From Acytostelium subglobosum LB1 (lineage: Eukaryota > Evosea > Eumycetozoa > Acytosteliales > Acytosteliaceae), in assembly GCF_000787575.1 (NCBI RefSeq), contig NW_012236530.1, positions 1,122,734-1,186,733 of the forward strand: 64,000 nt of DNA, given 5' to 3'. Below the pieces are notes generated by a model. That model made no database searches, was not told the origin of the DNA, and was given only the letters and a program-made list of their open reading frames with translations. This document shows positions 11,502-22,614 of the stretch, one piece after another. The stretch's first letter is position 1. Every line of letters starts with the position of its first letter. Both the position numbers and the translations under genes were made by a program.

Positions 11502-13238
11502 TTACTCTGCCTCAGACTCATCAGATGAGAGTTGATTAGAGAGGTCCAGATATTTGAAGTAGGTATTCTGTGCATGGTCACCAGTATACTGTACAAGACA
11601 TAGTACATGGTTAATACTAGTCTTCCTGAATACAACGTAGTAATCATAATGTTTCTCCAATTTTGGTGTTTGGATATAGAGGTAATAGGTCTCTACATTT
11701 GGATAAGCTCTTATAATTGTTCCAAAGTATCCCAATACACTTGACCACAATGTATAACTCTCTATTGGTATATGTATCTCTTTCATCATATTGTTAACAC
11801 CATGTGCAAACATTATCCTGTCATACTTGTTCTGAGCCAACTGGAATCTCAGCACTTGGACTGAGGGCGGGATTGAATCCCACATCTGCTTTGGCAATGA
11901 GAGTGAGTGGAGTCGCCCTGGATACGCCTTGGCCAAGTACTCCTTTTCAAAGAACTCGCCAAACTCTAGACTCGTGAGTGATTCGGGGAGGGTCTTGGGT
12001 TTGATCGCTCGATTGAACTTTGCGCCAAACTTGAGGTCTGTGAGCGAGTTCGGGAAGAATCGAGATGGCAATGCCCTGTTGAAGGAGTATCCAAATAATA
12101 GTGTGACCAAAGTTGATGGGAGCTTGCCCTTGATATGTGAGTTGAATGAATAGCCAAAAGTGAGAGAGGTCAGGTTCGTTGGTAACACAGCGGCATCAAT
12201 CTCCTCGTCATAGTCCGAGCCAAACTTGAGGTCAGTCAAGCAGGGAATATCGCCCAAATCAATAGTCCCTCCAAATGAACAACTAAGGGTCAAACTAGTG
12301 AGAAGTGGCGGCAAAGATTCATTGCTCAATCGATCATCGTATCGATTGCCCATGACTAGAGTGAGTAGTGATGTGGGCAGCGTGCTTGACTTGAGTTGCT
12401 CACTGTAGGACTTGCTCAACTTGAGTGTGATGATGGTCGAAGGGAGAGTGCCCTCCTCAAATGGGTGATCATAGTATGCGCCCAAGTCCAAGTATGTAAG
12501 CCCGTGGGGCAGAGTACCAGGCATGATCGGGTTGTTATAGCGATCCATAGTCAATGATAAGAGTGAGGGCGGGAGGAGATCATTCTTGAGCTCAGATTTG
12601 TAGCCGCCAAAGTTAATGCTGGTGAGGGACTTGGGTAGGGATCCAGGTTGGAGCACCTGTTTGAACTGCTTGCCCAGCTCCAACTTGGTGATTGATGAGG
12701 GGAGAGTGCCCGGCTCCAAGGGCTTGTCATAGCCATTCAGCTGTAGATTGAGTAGATATGGAGGCAACATGCCAGGTTGCAACTGGCAATTAAAGCCCGG
12801 ACCAAAGGTGATGTTCGTGAGCGAGTCGGGAAGAGAACCGGGGACGATCGATCGATTGAATATAAGGCCAAAGTATATCGTCGCCAATGAAGGAGGCAAT
12901 ACATTCAGATTGATTATGCGATTGAACGACTTTCCAAACTCCAACGATGTTAAAGAGCTTGGCAATGTGCCAGGTGCGAGAAGTTGATTGAAATGCTTGC
13001 CAAGCGTGAGTGATCTGAGTTGAGGTGGTAGCATGCCTGGTGTGATGGAAGAGGCCTTAAAGTGCCACCTCGAGTTGTTGACCTCCACATTGCATCGTCT
13101 ATTTGAATACACTCGGAACAAATGTTTAGATGACAGTCCCAAGCAGAGTTGGTCAAATATCTGATCAGGTTGGTTGTCACCAAGTTCATCGAGGATGCTT
13201 CTCACAATGAGATCTGGTAATGAATCCATGATGATCAC
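11502..13238 (-). CDS. FNIP-repeat protein
   Basis: Single-exon, 578 residues (a second Met three codons in would give 575). About 60 N-terminal residues (SLPDLIVRSILDELGD...) look like a short F-box-type helix bundle. About 17 FNIP repeats of ~22 residues follow, pattern P-G-x-LP-x-SLT-x-L-x-FG-x-x-FN, covering residues ~65-440. The last ~140 residues are not repetitive (CPLVQYTGDH-type, acidic end). FNIP proteins are a hugely expanded dictyostelid LRR-like family whose functions are mostly unknown. Some members carry F-boxes and may act as SCF substrate receptors. Codon use resembles its neighbours. Confidence 0.93.
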   Translation of the reverse strand: MIIMDSLPDLIVRSILDELGDNQPDQIFDQLCLGLSSKHLFRVYSNRRCNVEVNNSRWHFKASSITPGMLPPQLRSLTLGKHFNQLLAPGTLPSSLTSLEFGKSFNRIINLNVLPPSLATIYFGLIFNRSIVPGSLPDSLTNITFGPGFNCQLQPGMLPPYLLNLQLNGYDKPLEPGTLPSSITKLELGKQFKQVLQPGSLPKSLTSINFGGYKSELKNDLLPPSLLSLTMDRYNNPIMPGTLPHGLTYLDLGAYYDHPFEEGTLPSTIITLKLSKSYSEQLKSSTLPTSLLTLVMGNRYDDRLSNESLPPLLTSLTLSCSFGGTIDLGDIPCLTDLKFGSDYDEEIDAAVLPTNLTSLTFGYSFNSHIKGKLPSTLVTLLFGYSFNRALPSRFFPNSLTDLKFGAKFNRAIKPKTLPESLTSLEFGEFFEKEYLAKAYPGRLHSLSLPKQMWDSIPPSVQVLRFQLAQNKYDRIMFAHGVNNMMKEIHIPIESYTLWSSVLGYFGTIIRAYPNVETYYLYIQTPKLEKHYDYYVVFRKTSINHVLCLVQYTGDHAQNTYFKYLDLSNQLSSDESEAE

Positions 13239-13673
13239 TTGTATCTGTACCTCTATCTATTCCCCTTTGGTATGTGATTGAGTGATTGTGATAATTCATG
13301 TCATCAAATGACTCTAAAATAAAAATGGCTGGAAGCTCTGACGACAATATCTGTCTGACAGGTCATCCAGTTGTAACCTAATATAGGGTTAGATCAGGTG
13401 ATGATCAATATCTGTCCATATAAGGATAGGATAGTTTCATGGTCCACCATGGACACTCAATCAATAAGTCGATCGATCATTCTCTCAATCAATCAATCAA
13501 AGAATCAAAGAGTCATAATATTATGTAGAGTAGTTCAACCAACTGTGCACTATTTACTGGGGTATCTATCTAAGGTCCAGCTAGAGCTCTCGCTGCTCAT
13601 CATCATTGTCGTAATCACCATCATGAGGTAGTTTGTTGTTGTATATTGTCGTATTCTTTCATTGTTGTTATCA
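13239..13673. other. Intergenic region
   Basis: Holds the promoter of the FNIP gene and the 3' flank of the phosphatase gene. It contains TCAA-type repeats near 13458-13505. Short open frames on the plus strand have no coding character. Confidence 0.5.
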
Positions 13674-16467
13674 TCAAGACGACCCATTCTGGGCCTCTGA
13701 GCCTTCAATCATTGGTGCTGTTGGTGCCAACTTCATACGCTCAATCTGTTGTTGTAATTCTTCAAGCTTGGCTCTTAGTTCCTTGTTCTCATCTTTGAGT
13801 GACAGAGCAATCGTTTCGAATGTGATTGGCTCTTTGGATGGCTGTCGGTAGTAGCGATAGTAGTAGGTGCGCCACAGCTGGACATGCTCGCCGCGCCAGA
13901 CTGGCATAGGGCTGGGCACACGGGGCCTGTTGGGGTTGTAGAATGGATTGGTAAAGTGCTGTCGAATCGATGGCGAGTTGAGTTGCGTCCACAGCGACAC
14001 GGTCTTGGTCTTGATGGAGACGCGCTCCTTGTCCGAGTTGCACAGGAACGTGCCATACTGACAACTGTACAGCGCGTCGAGTATCGCGATGAGGTACTGT
14101 TCGTTGAACTCAAAAAAGTCGTGATAGTAGCATTGCACCTGATAGACACAGTCGATAAACTGCAGGAAGACTGGCGAGCGCTGTGAGTCTGTGTAATAGT
14201 TGCGATCTCCATGACGCACACGTGTGTTGAACATGTGTCCAAATGACAACCACTCCTTCTCGATCAACACCTGGAAGCCCTTGATCGTACGGTAGTATGG
14301 GTCGAGTAGTAGTAGTGCCAGCGAGGACAGCTGCGATGTGCGATCCCATCCGTCAGAGCAATGCAGCAGCACTGGGTTGCCAGTGTTGATTAGCTCGGCA
14401 GCACGTGTAGCACCAATGAGTACCGCTCGGATGTGGTCCATCCATTTGGTGCCCTCGAGTGCGCCCAGCCACCCGTCGTCAATGTTGGGTGGGGTGTTTG
14501 AAGTGTAGACCAGCTGCTCGAGCTTGTTGACGGCATCTCGCATGGCATGAATGTTTCCAATACCCAAGAACTCGATGTTGCAATTGTAGGACATCTCGTA
14601 GCCCATGCCCTTGGCCAGATTACCAATGGCGTTGGCCTTTGGACGCGCGTCCAAAAGGTACAGAGGACGGTTGGATGGGCAGCACGTCCTTATCATCTCG
14701 ACCAACTTCTCGTCCTCGGCACAGCGAGCACGCGTGATGCCGACCATTGGCTGCGAGCTACGCGCCAGTGGCACACCCTCGCGACTCACCCAGCACACGG
14801 TGGGCAGTCTACCCTTTGATCTGAAGCCAGCTGCTACGCGCAGCTCGTCGTCTGTGATACAATCGGGGACGACGAATCGTGCAGGATATGTCGGTTGTTC
14901 ATACTCGCAGTTAACATCGGATGTGCGCCACAGCTTAAAGTTGAGATCTTGACGAATAAACTCGGAGAACAGATCGTAGGTGCGCCATCCATCGCCGGCG
15001 GCCTCATCCGGCACCAGATTGAACTTGTAGGCAAACAGCTGTGTATGCTCAAGCGGGAAAGCCATCTGTCGCAGTGCACCAATCAATGGCGCGGTGTGGT
15101 CGTGCTGTGGGTTGGGATCGGACGATGGGTAGAGCTCGCGCGGTATGATAAAGAACTCCACCTTTCTAAAGTCCTTGCACCAGAGCCCGATGAGTTGTTC
15201 CACCTTTATATGATTGACACGGTCAATGCGATAGATCGTTGCCAATGGTATCGAGAAGTTCTCAGTATACGTGAGCTTGCTGACAAAGATCAAACGGAAG
15301 TTTGTCGGGTACAATATCGATGGGATGAACTCTCCAGTGAGGTTGTCGATGTAATATACAGGGTACTTGTCATCACCTACTACCTCGCCTGGTAGTATCT
15401 TGAACTCTACCTTTCTAGCACCCTATAGGAAGTGTTGTTAGTCCTTGTCCTTGTCCTTGTCCTTGTTGGTCCCGAGGCCACGACTCATTCAAACTTACCC
15501 TTTGAGGCGAGTCATTGGACTGTGAGAGCAACTTTTGTTGTTGCTGTTGTAGTTGTTGCTGTTTCAGTTGTTGCTGCTTCTGAAGCTGTGCGTGATGATA
15601 CTGATGGCTGAACTTTTGGTACTCTGGCTCTAGCTTTGTGATTATATACTCGTCGACCTTATCGAATAGGCCCAATGTAATTCGCTCGTTGATATCCGTC
15701 GCCTGTTGAGTTGTCTCTGTGTTTGTTGTGGTGGTAGCTGGGTTGATTCCGCCCAAGCTACCATTGCTACTGCCGCTGCTGCTGCTATCTAATTGACTAT
15801 CTGCTGCTGCTGGGATATCTCCACTAGATGTCTTTAATGAACCAAACAAACCAAGACCAGCATCATAACCGGTACTGTTGAATAGACCTGAGCTCGTGTC
15901 GTTCAGGAGCGACTCTAACTTCTTGGTGCTGGGCGACTGTACTGAGAGGAACTTGAGACTGGTGTATGTGGCCATGTCAAGGGGCATGGAATCGCGAGGC
16001 AAATACGTGTTGAATATGAAGCGTGCCGATTGCAGCGCCTCGTTAAGGTCGCCGGCGTTCACATGCTTGATGTACTGTCTGATGGCCGAGTAACAAGATA
16101 TCAAGAGATGGAATAATATGTCCTTCTGTTGTTTGCAATGATTCTTGAATGCATGATACATCTCATGATACTGCTCGTTGCATTGTAATAGATTGTTCAA
16201 TGACACCACTGATGACATGATTGTGTTGATCTCTTCGGTTGTTGGTGTTGGTAATGATGATGATGAAGATGATAATGCTGTTGCTAGGTATGTTGATGTT
16301 GGTGGTGATGATGATGTTTGTTGTTGTTGTTGTTGTTGTAGTTGACCATTTATATTATGATTGATACTACCATTGCTGTTGTTCAATGGAGTTGTGATGA
16401 CAGGTGGTATCCTTTGATCATCTTGATCAACTAGTGGATGAGAATGAAGAGGTGATATTGATGACAT
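13674..16467 (-). CDS. Myotubularin-family phosphoinositide 3-phosphatase
   Basis: Two exons (15499-16467 and 13674-15422), 905 residues. The N-terminal ~320 residues are low-complexity (poly-Ser, poly-Gln) around a helical stretch (residues ~85-165). A GRAM/PH-type region follows at the start of exon 2 (GARKVEFKILPGE), then the myotubularin catalytic domain with the intact Cys-x5-Arg motif HCSDGWDRT near 14337-14367 and downstream QLSSLALLLLDPYYRTIKG. The protein ends in a short coiled coil (LKDENKELRAKLEELQQQIE). The family removes the 3-phosphate from PI3P and PI(3,5)P2 on endosomes. There is no FYVE domain. The intact active site predicts an active enzyme; which MTMR subgroup it belongs to is not settled. 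Confidence 0.93.
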
Positions 16468-17022
16468 TATATATGTATTTATATATAATATATATACAAT
16501 TATAAGTCTATATATATAAGTATATAAATCTCAGTTGTATCTCACCTAGATGTAGTATAATTGTTGTGTTTGAAAAGTTAATGATTCACAATCTCTCAAG
16601 GTGAACACTCTTTGGAAAAATATCAAACCAATTTGAAAATTAAAATAATAATTGCACTCGAATGATCACTTGGTGAATGCTCAAGTAATGTATTACATTA
16701 TATGACTTATAAGATAATGTTGTTATCCTTAGAGAACCAATCAGTGAGACTGATGGACCAAACAATCTTGGTGTGAAGAGAGGATGCTTCTCATAACAAA
16801 GGGTTTTTAATACTTCTCACTCAATCTCAATCAATAACTTTAGGTTCCACCTGATGATGACTTGCTTCTATAAGTTCACAACTTTGATCGCTAGAGTATG
16901 GTGTCCATCCACCACTTAGAACATGGTAATTGAGAGAGAATGAAGGATCGTGCCATTCTTAGGGCCACTTAAAAATGAATCTTCTTTCTTTTTTTTCTGT
17001 TTAGTGATTAACAAAAAGGATT
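16468..17022. other. AT-rich intergenic region
   Basis: Presumed promoter of the phosphatase gene, with (TA)n near 16468-16530. No coding frame or RNA is supported. It ends at the T-run that terminates the adjacent tRNA-Gln on the minus strand. Confidence 0.45.
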
Positions 17023-17093
17023 TGCTCTACTGAGATTCGAACTCAGATGACTGGATTCAAAGTCCAGGATACTAACCCTTATATGATAGAGCA
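17023..17093 (-). tRNA. tRNA-Gln (anticodon TTG)
   Basis: Reverse-strand 71-nt cloverleaf, identical to the copy at 2557-2627: acceptor stem TGCTCTA/TAGAGCA, anticodon loop CTTTGAA, T loop TTCGAAT. A T5 run follows its 3' end on the minus strand (around 17014-17018). The flanks differ from the other copy beyond about 4 nt, so only the gene is shared. Confidence 0.95.
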
Positions 17094-17164
17094 TTTGTTG
17101 AAGATGGCAATGACTGTTTTGGTAAATCTGGCAATTTTTAGACCACCTACCAATTAAAATTATT

Positions 17165-17244
17165 GCACCCTATGGGGTTCGAACCCATGATGGCGAAGCC
17201 ACTGAGACCTGAACTCAGCCCCTTAACCTCTCGGGCAAAGGTGC
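17165..17244 (-). tRNA. tRNA-Leu (anticodon CAG)
   Basis: An 80-nt tRNA with the long variable arm of class II tRNAs. The acceptor stem is GCACCTT/AGGGTGC. The anticodon stem CTGAG/CTCAG carries loop TTCAGGT, giving anticodon CAG (reads CTG). The T arm is ATGGG-TTCGAAC-CCCAT. Only a T4 run follows as terminator. Confidence 0.93.
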
Positions 17245-17648
17245 TTGTGAAGTTGCCCAATTCAATTTAATTCGCTTTATCCGACAATGAAGCAAAAAAC
17301 CGGTTCATATCCGTCTCTGGATTGTAGCATGCGATCTTACACAATGGTTTAGGTCTAAATCATTTCATTTTGTATCTCAATTCTCTAATTTTTTAGATTT
17401 ATCCTTTTATTTGATAATATCAAACCCACTGCTCACCACACTCATTGTTGTTGCTTTTTATGGTAAATGAGATCTGAAATATATAGGATTGTATCAATTA
17501 TATTATGTACAAATACTGATTCTACTAAATTACATTGTTATACTCTACTCAATAATAATTCTTTAGTATATGCTTAACTTGTTATTGAGTAGAATATGAA
17601 TAGTAAATAAATAATATCTTGAATGATTTGAAATGATGATTCACCAGA
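17245..17648. promoter_or_regulatory. Upstream region of the recombinase-like gene
   Basis: About 400 bp between the tRNA-Leu and the first ATG of the plus-strand recombinase-like gene. It becomes AT-rich over the last 250 bp, as expected of a dictyostelid promoter. I found no terminal inverted repeat shared with the downstream flank. Confidence 0.35.
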
Positions 17649-20600
17649 ATGTCTGATCTCTCATTTTTTGTAAAACCATATCGTAAATTTATTGATAGTA
17701 ATCAACATTCCAAAAAGAATATCAATAGAGTAGTTTCATCCTCCTCATTTATTCAAGTGTTAGAATCAAAGAATATCAAGACTTGTCTTTTGTTTGATCC
17801 TACTACATTGTCTCCCAAGATAACTACCTATCAAGCCTTGCCATATATCCTGAAGGCCAGTATATTGATTGACGAGGTGGTAAATATTATTGAATTTAAA
17901 TTATTACAATTAGAAGTATTAATCCTTTATCAACTAATTATAGACCTCCTCCAGTTCAACTGTTCAACAACCAACAAAAACTACTTTTAAACCAACAACA
18001 TCAACTACATCAACAACACAGACATCAATCAAATTACCATCAACTTCACCAAGAGATTGGTGTGAGGATATATTACATATTCTTCTCTCTTATATGTTCC
18101 ACCAATACATTACCAAGAGAGGTTCAATTGATTGGATGTAGCGCCGTATACGCCTTTTACCAAGATGTCAAGTACATACTTGTACCATCAGGACACAATG
18201 GATATCATAGTACTCCAGGCCCACAACCACAACCACAACCACAACAACAAGAACCAACTAGAGTACCTACTTGGATAGGCAAGAGAGGAATCAGAGCAGC
18301 CAATTTAAAGAAACAACAACAACAACAACAACATTCAAAGAAACAGAAGGATGACAGAGGACAAGCAAAACAAGTAGCTGTAGAGAAAGTACCAGAGAAT
18401 CAAACCAAAGTTGTCAAACCAGACAAATTCATTCACTCATTATGGTTTGAACAGATGCAACTGGATATTCAATCATGTAGTGCATATCAACTTGATATGA
18501 TCAATGCAATCATGTTGGCAGCCAAACTACCCTATTCATTCTCTACTCTGGCCCACGATCCCAGTCACATCTTTATCATTGCCAATCTCTTGGTCTCTAT
18601 GGTCAATCGGAAGCAGTTGAATTGGTCACCAGATATCTTTGACCACTTTGTACTATCAATCAACAGTCAAGATACAAGGGATGAGATCATTATCTACAAG
18701 GAGTTCATGGACTTTGTGTTTAAGTATCATATTGTCCAATCGATTCAACAACCAATGACTACCAATATTCCATATCCAACTATTCAATTCAACACTGCTG
18801 TACTCTACACTGTCAAGAATCGTAGTCATATCCCATGCGCATACCAAGTGTGTCCGTTGTTTGACCTTGGTAGCCTGTGCAATCTAGTGGTGCCTGGAGG
18901 TGAAGCCAAACCAATCATGGTGGTAGATTGTAGGAACCTGATGATCAAAGGTATTCAAGGTGGATTGATTATATTGTTAAAGAATGATAATCTATTGAAA
19001 GAGTTTGGCAACAACAAGAACAAATCATTTTCAATCAAAGATCAGTCAATCTTTAATCATCATATAGTGGTATGTGTAATGCAACTTTTAAACATTAATT
19101 TGATTGTTTACTTACCTACTTATATATACACACACTCTAAATAGATTGACATTACAGAATGGTTGTCATCATTCAAACCAACAACAGTAGAAGATGATAA
19201 ATGGTTATTTGTAGGTCACAACACATTGAAGATACAATTCAATCACAGTCGTATTCTAGGCGATATTGTTCAAAAGGGATTGGACCATCTGAGGATTCAA
19301 CGTTCTCTGTTGTTTGTACGTCATAACAAACAATATACAGCAGCATCAGCTTTGGCAAAAGGCAACAACATGATGATGGAAACAGTAGATGTAGACACTG
19401 ATAATGTCTATGTATTCTGTCGAGAGAGCACTGGTGGACAACAGAATCAAATGGTGTCACAAGTGTCAATGGCATTCTCCTTTGCTCGAGATCTCATTCA
19501 CAAGGAACCTCTTTACTTGTTCAACATTCAGCGATTGAACAATGAAAAGGTATCGATAGACTCACTCAATCTGGCACCATTGGCAATAATGGAGATCTCA
19601 TCATCCTATCTCTACTCGATGAACGACCGTGTTCAACTTCAACATCTACTCACCTTGATATCCTATGGTGACGTTGTGATTGTTGTACACATTGATCGTT
19701 TGACCAGACGATTGGATGAGTTTATATCAATATGGACACAGTTCAAGAATCTCGGCATTCGATTGATGGTATTGAACAACCTGTTGGAGTTTCAATTCAC
19801 CAACAACACAATGCACTATCAAGGTGGACTCTACATTGACTTTTCTTCTGATTTCTGGTCGCCATTCTTCAATGGTTCACTCACTCAATACAATGGTGAA
19901 CAGAGGAAGAAAGTGAACATGTTTGGTAAACACTTTGATCCAATCATTGGCATTGACGCGATTTTCAGAATCTACTGCACTCAAATGGAGTATTCCATTC
20001 AACTCTGCTATGACCATTCGATCTATACACAGAGATATTATCAGAGCAAGGATATCATCAATACACCATCATGTATCAACGACTTATTCATGCCATTCTT
20101 TAAAGATATCACGGAAGGATACATTATATGTCGTACATCTGGAAGCATTCGAAATGCCGATTCTAGTTCGATCCCCATTCAATCCACTGTGGCAACTATG
20201 ACCTTTCCATCTGTCAATAGTAATCAGGTATTTGAGAGTCAACCAGCAACAATGTTCTACAAATACCCTGAGGGACAACAGCAGACCAAAGAGCTAGAGA
20301 CCTTCATTGCTCGTACTATATGGCCAGGTATGTTGTAATACAATGAAACAAAAACTAGGTTGTTGACAACACACTAACAACAACAACAACAACCAGACTC
20401 CATTCTCTTCAGAGTACATTCAAATTTATTGAAAGGTCGAGAACCATGTAAGATCATCACATCATCAATCGACCGATTGTTTAGGGACCCTCACATGTTC
20501 AACTATTACTTCTCAAAGATCATTCCTGATCTTTATGAGAACAGGGTTGGCATTGTCATTCTTTTCCCTCCAATGGAACTCCTCAAACATCTGTTCAATG

Positions 20601-21500
20601 ACCATGGTATCATCACACTTGGTAGTCAAACACACATTGAGGAGAGTGTATATGAGCAAATCTATGCCAGCCCAGTGGTTGGAACAATCAATCGTATCAC
20701 TGGTCGAGACAATTTCCCCATCAACGATCGAGCTAGAACACATGCCATCGCCAACTATCACAATTTTATCAAGAGGATCATCGAGACTGATAACCCACGC
20801 ACTGTCCATTTCTTCCCCATCACCATTACCACAGACAACCTCTCATTCTTTCAGTCCTCTGTATTCAATGCATACATGTTCAGGACATATTTTCAAATGA
20901 TGATGTGGTCCGCACCTCCACTCAGTCTGGATGGGACATTGCAAATCAGGTCGATCAAGAGTATTATTAGACAGACGAACAAGGCTGGCAAATCAACACC
21001 AATGACATTGGCCAACATGATTGACGCCATCACATTCAGCACCAATCTCCACAAAGGTGATGTATTGTCAGCAAACAACAACACAATGGTTGATAGAAAG
21101 ATCAAGAAAGATACTCTAGCTACAAGGTATGTATTCAAACGAATATAAAATCAACTACAAAACTCACAAACTCATATTAATTGAAACAACCAGGAATCGA
21201 TACGAGACTATCTTCACCAACTCATTCGATTACGGCAGTAACAATAGACAGACACAGACAGTCAACTGCCAATTGTGTAAGGAGTGCAAAGATCTAAACG
21301 CCATTGGTAGATATAGCAAGTTGTTCTGTTCGCAGAAGTGTCAAGATGATTGGCTTCAAGGTGGGCAAGAACCTCGGATTTTATTCAAATGCACCAAGGT
21401 AGATTGTCATCGCTTCACACTCAAGGGTAACAAACTTTGTTACCTCTGCAGGGACTTGGCAACCAAGATTACAAATAGTAATAACACCAATGGTTGGTAA
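17649..21500 (+). CDS. Protein with two serine-recombinase-like domains and a zinc cluster
   Basis: Five exons (17649-17879, 17944-19069, 19145-20327, 20397-21126, 21194-21500), about 1190 residues. Domain 1 (exon 3) matches the resolvase/invertase catalytic fold: FCRESTGGQ with the would-be nucleophile Ser at 19427-19429, an Arg in MNDRVQLQHLL (19628-19630), then VVIVVHIDRLTRRLDEF (Arg codons 19697 and 19706). Domain 2 spans exons 3-4: YIICRTSGS (Ser at 20138-20140) and ITSSIDRLFRDP (about 20460-20490). The C-terminus has two Cys clusters (CQLCKEC...CSQKC and KCTKVDC...LCYLC), probably zinc-binding. A Gln/Pro-rich stretch lies near 18220-18330. Exon 2 needs a one-base frame change near 18121-18141 to stay open, so a sequencing error, unusual intron or real lesion is possible. 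It is bracketed by tRNA genes. Biological role unknown. Confidence 0.72.
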
Positions 21501-22172
21501 TGGTCAAGGCATGGTCTGGTTGTGATAGTTCATGTCAATCTCATTTCATTCATTGAGATGTCAAAGCAACATTTTCAATCATGAGTAGACTTATTAAATG
21601 AACTATCATTATGGCATTTATTGTAAGATTTTGTGTGTGTGAGTATGGTTCTTTCAATCATTCGAGAAGGATACACTGAACAATATTTATCTACCTTAAT
21701 AAATAATGTCTTTTGTCAGATTCAGATCGATTCTCCCCAAGAGTAGAAGTTAAATAAATAAAAAAAAATATATTTTTTATTGGTTTTTTATATTTAAATA
21801 ATTATATATGATTGGAAGAGGGAGAATTAGTTATGAGTATTGGGTATCTTCATATCCAATAATTATTTAATTAAAAAAAAATTTTGATTAAGTTCTAATA
21901 ATAATAATATTTTTTGAATTATACACAATGATTAATCACCACACCTCTTAAGAATGAAGAGTATACTTTGGAAGACATAGAAGAAGATGACTTTAACAAT
22001 TTGGATTTGGTTACTTTTTGATCAATAGGGGTCCAGAAGTTTTTTTTTTTTTGGATGTATTCTACATTCTACATTCTACATCCAACCTCAAGGACAAGCC
22101 ATTCAAAGCATATTACCTTCCATTTCAAGGAGAGATGTAGGGTAAAAAAAAAAAAAAAAAATAGGTTTGTAT
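21501..22172. other. AT-rich intergenic region
   Basis: Downstream of the recombinase-like gene, very AT-rich. It contains three copies of ATTCTAC in tandem (22059-22079), a T12 run (22041-22052) and an A-run (about 22144-22161). The A-run read on the minus strand is the pol III terminator of the adjacent tRNA-Leu. No gene is supported. Confidence 0.5.
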
Positions 22173-22252
22173 GCATTCTGTGAGATTCGAACTCACGAAC
22201 CTTGCGGACCAGAACTTGAGTCTGGCGGATTTAACCACTTTCCTAAGAATGC
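22173..22252 (-). tRNA. tRNA-Leu (anticodon CAA)
   Basis: An 80-nt class II tRNA: acceptor stem GCATTCT/AGAATGC, anticodon stem CCAGA/TCTGG with loop CTCAAGT (anticodon CAA, reads TTG), long variable arm, T arm GTGAG-TTCGAAT-CTCAC. A long T-run lies 11 nt beyond its 3' end on the minus strand. Confidence 0.94.
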
Positions 22253-22614
22253 CTCTGTTAAACCAACAACCCAACTATTGTTTATGACGGGTATTTTTGC
22301 TTTTTTTACCAAATAATGCCAACCAACAGTTATTCTAGAAGAAAACAAATGTTATTTTTAAATTAATTTAATATTTTTTCTAATTCTTAAATGATTATTT
22401 TTAGATACCCATTGTAATAAAAAATATCTTACTGGGACACATTTTATCAATTAAATACAATTGTTGAGGACCTCCCCATTTTTTTGTGAACAAATTTCGC
22501 AACACCTTTCTTTGATCAAGACCCTACCATTCTACAACAATCACAAACACACACAACACAACACAAAATCACTGACTTGTCAAACATACAAATACATACA
22601 ACAACAACATCAGA
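22253..22614. promoter_or_regulatory. Promoter region of the countin-like gene
   Basis: AT-rich for 250 bp, then a CA-rich leader (ACACACAACACAACACAAAA-type) directly before the ATG at 22615, as is common for highly expressed dictyostelid genes. Confidence 0.4.

Noticed and set aside
11502-13238. Regularly spaced repeats suggestive of a CRISPR-like array
   Set aside because: The ~66-bp period is the codon length of the 22-residue FNIP repeats in an open reading frame.
22144-22161. A-run as a retrotransposon tail
   Set aside because: On the minus strand it is a T-run a few bases after tRNA-Leu(CAA) and is explained as its pol III terminator.
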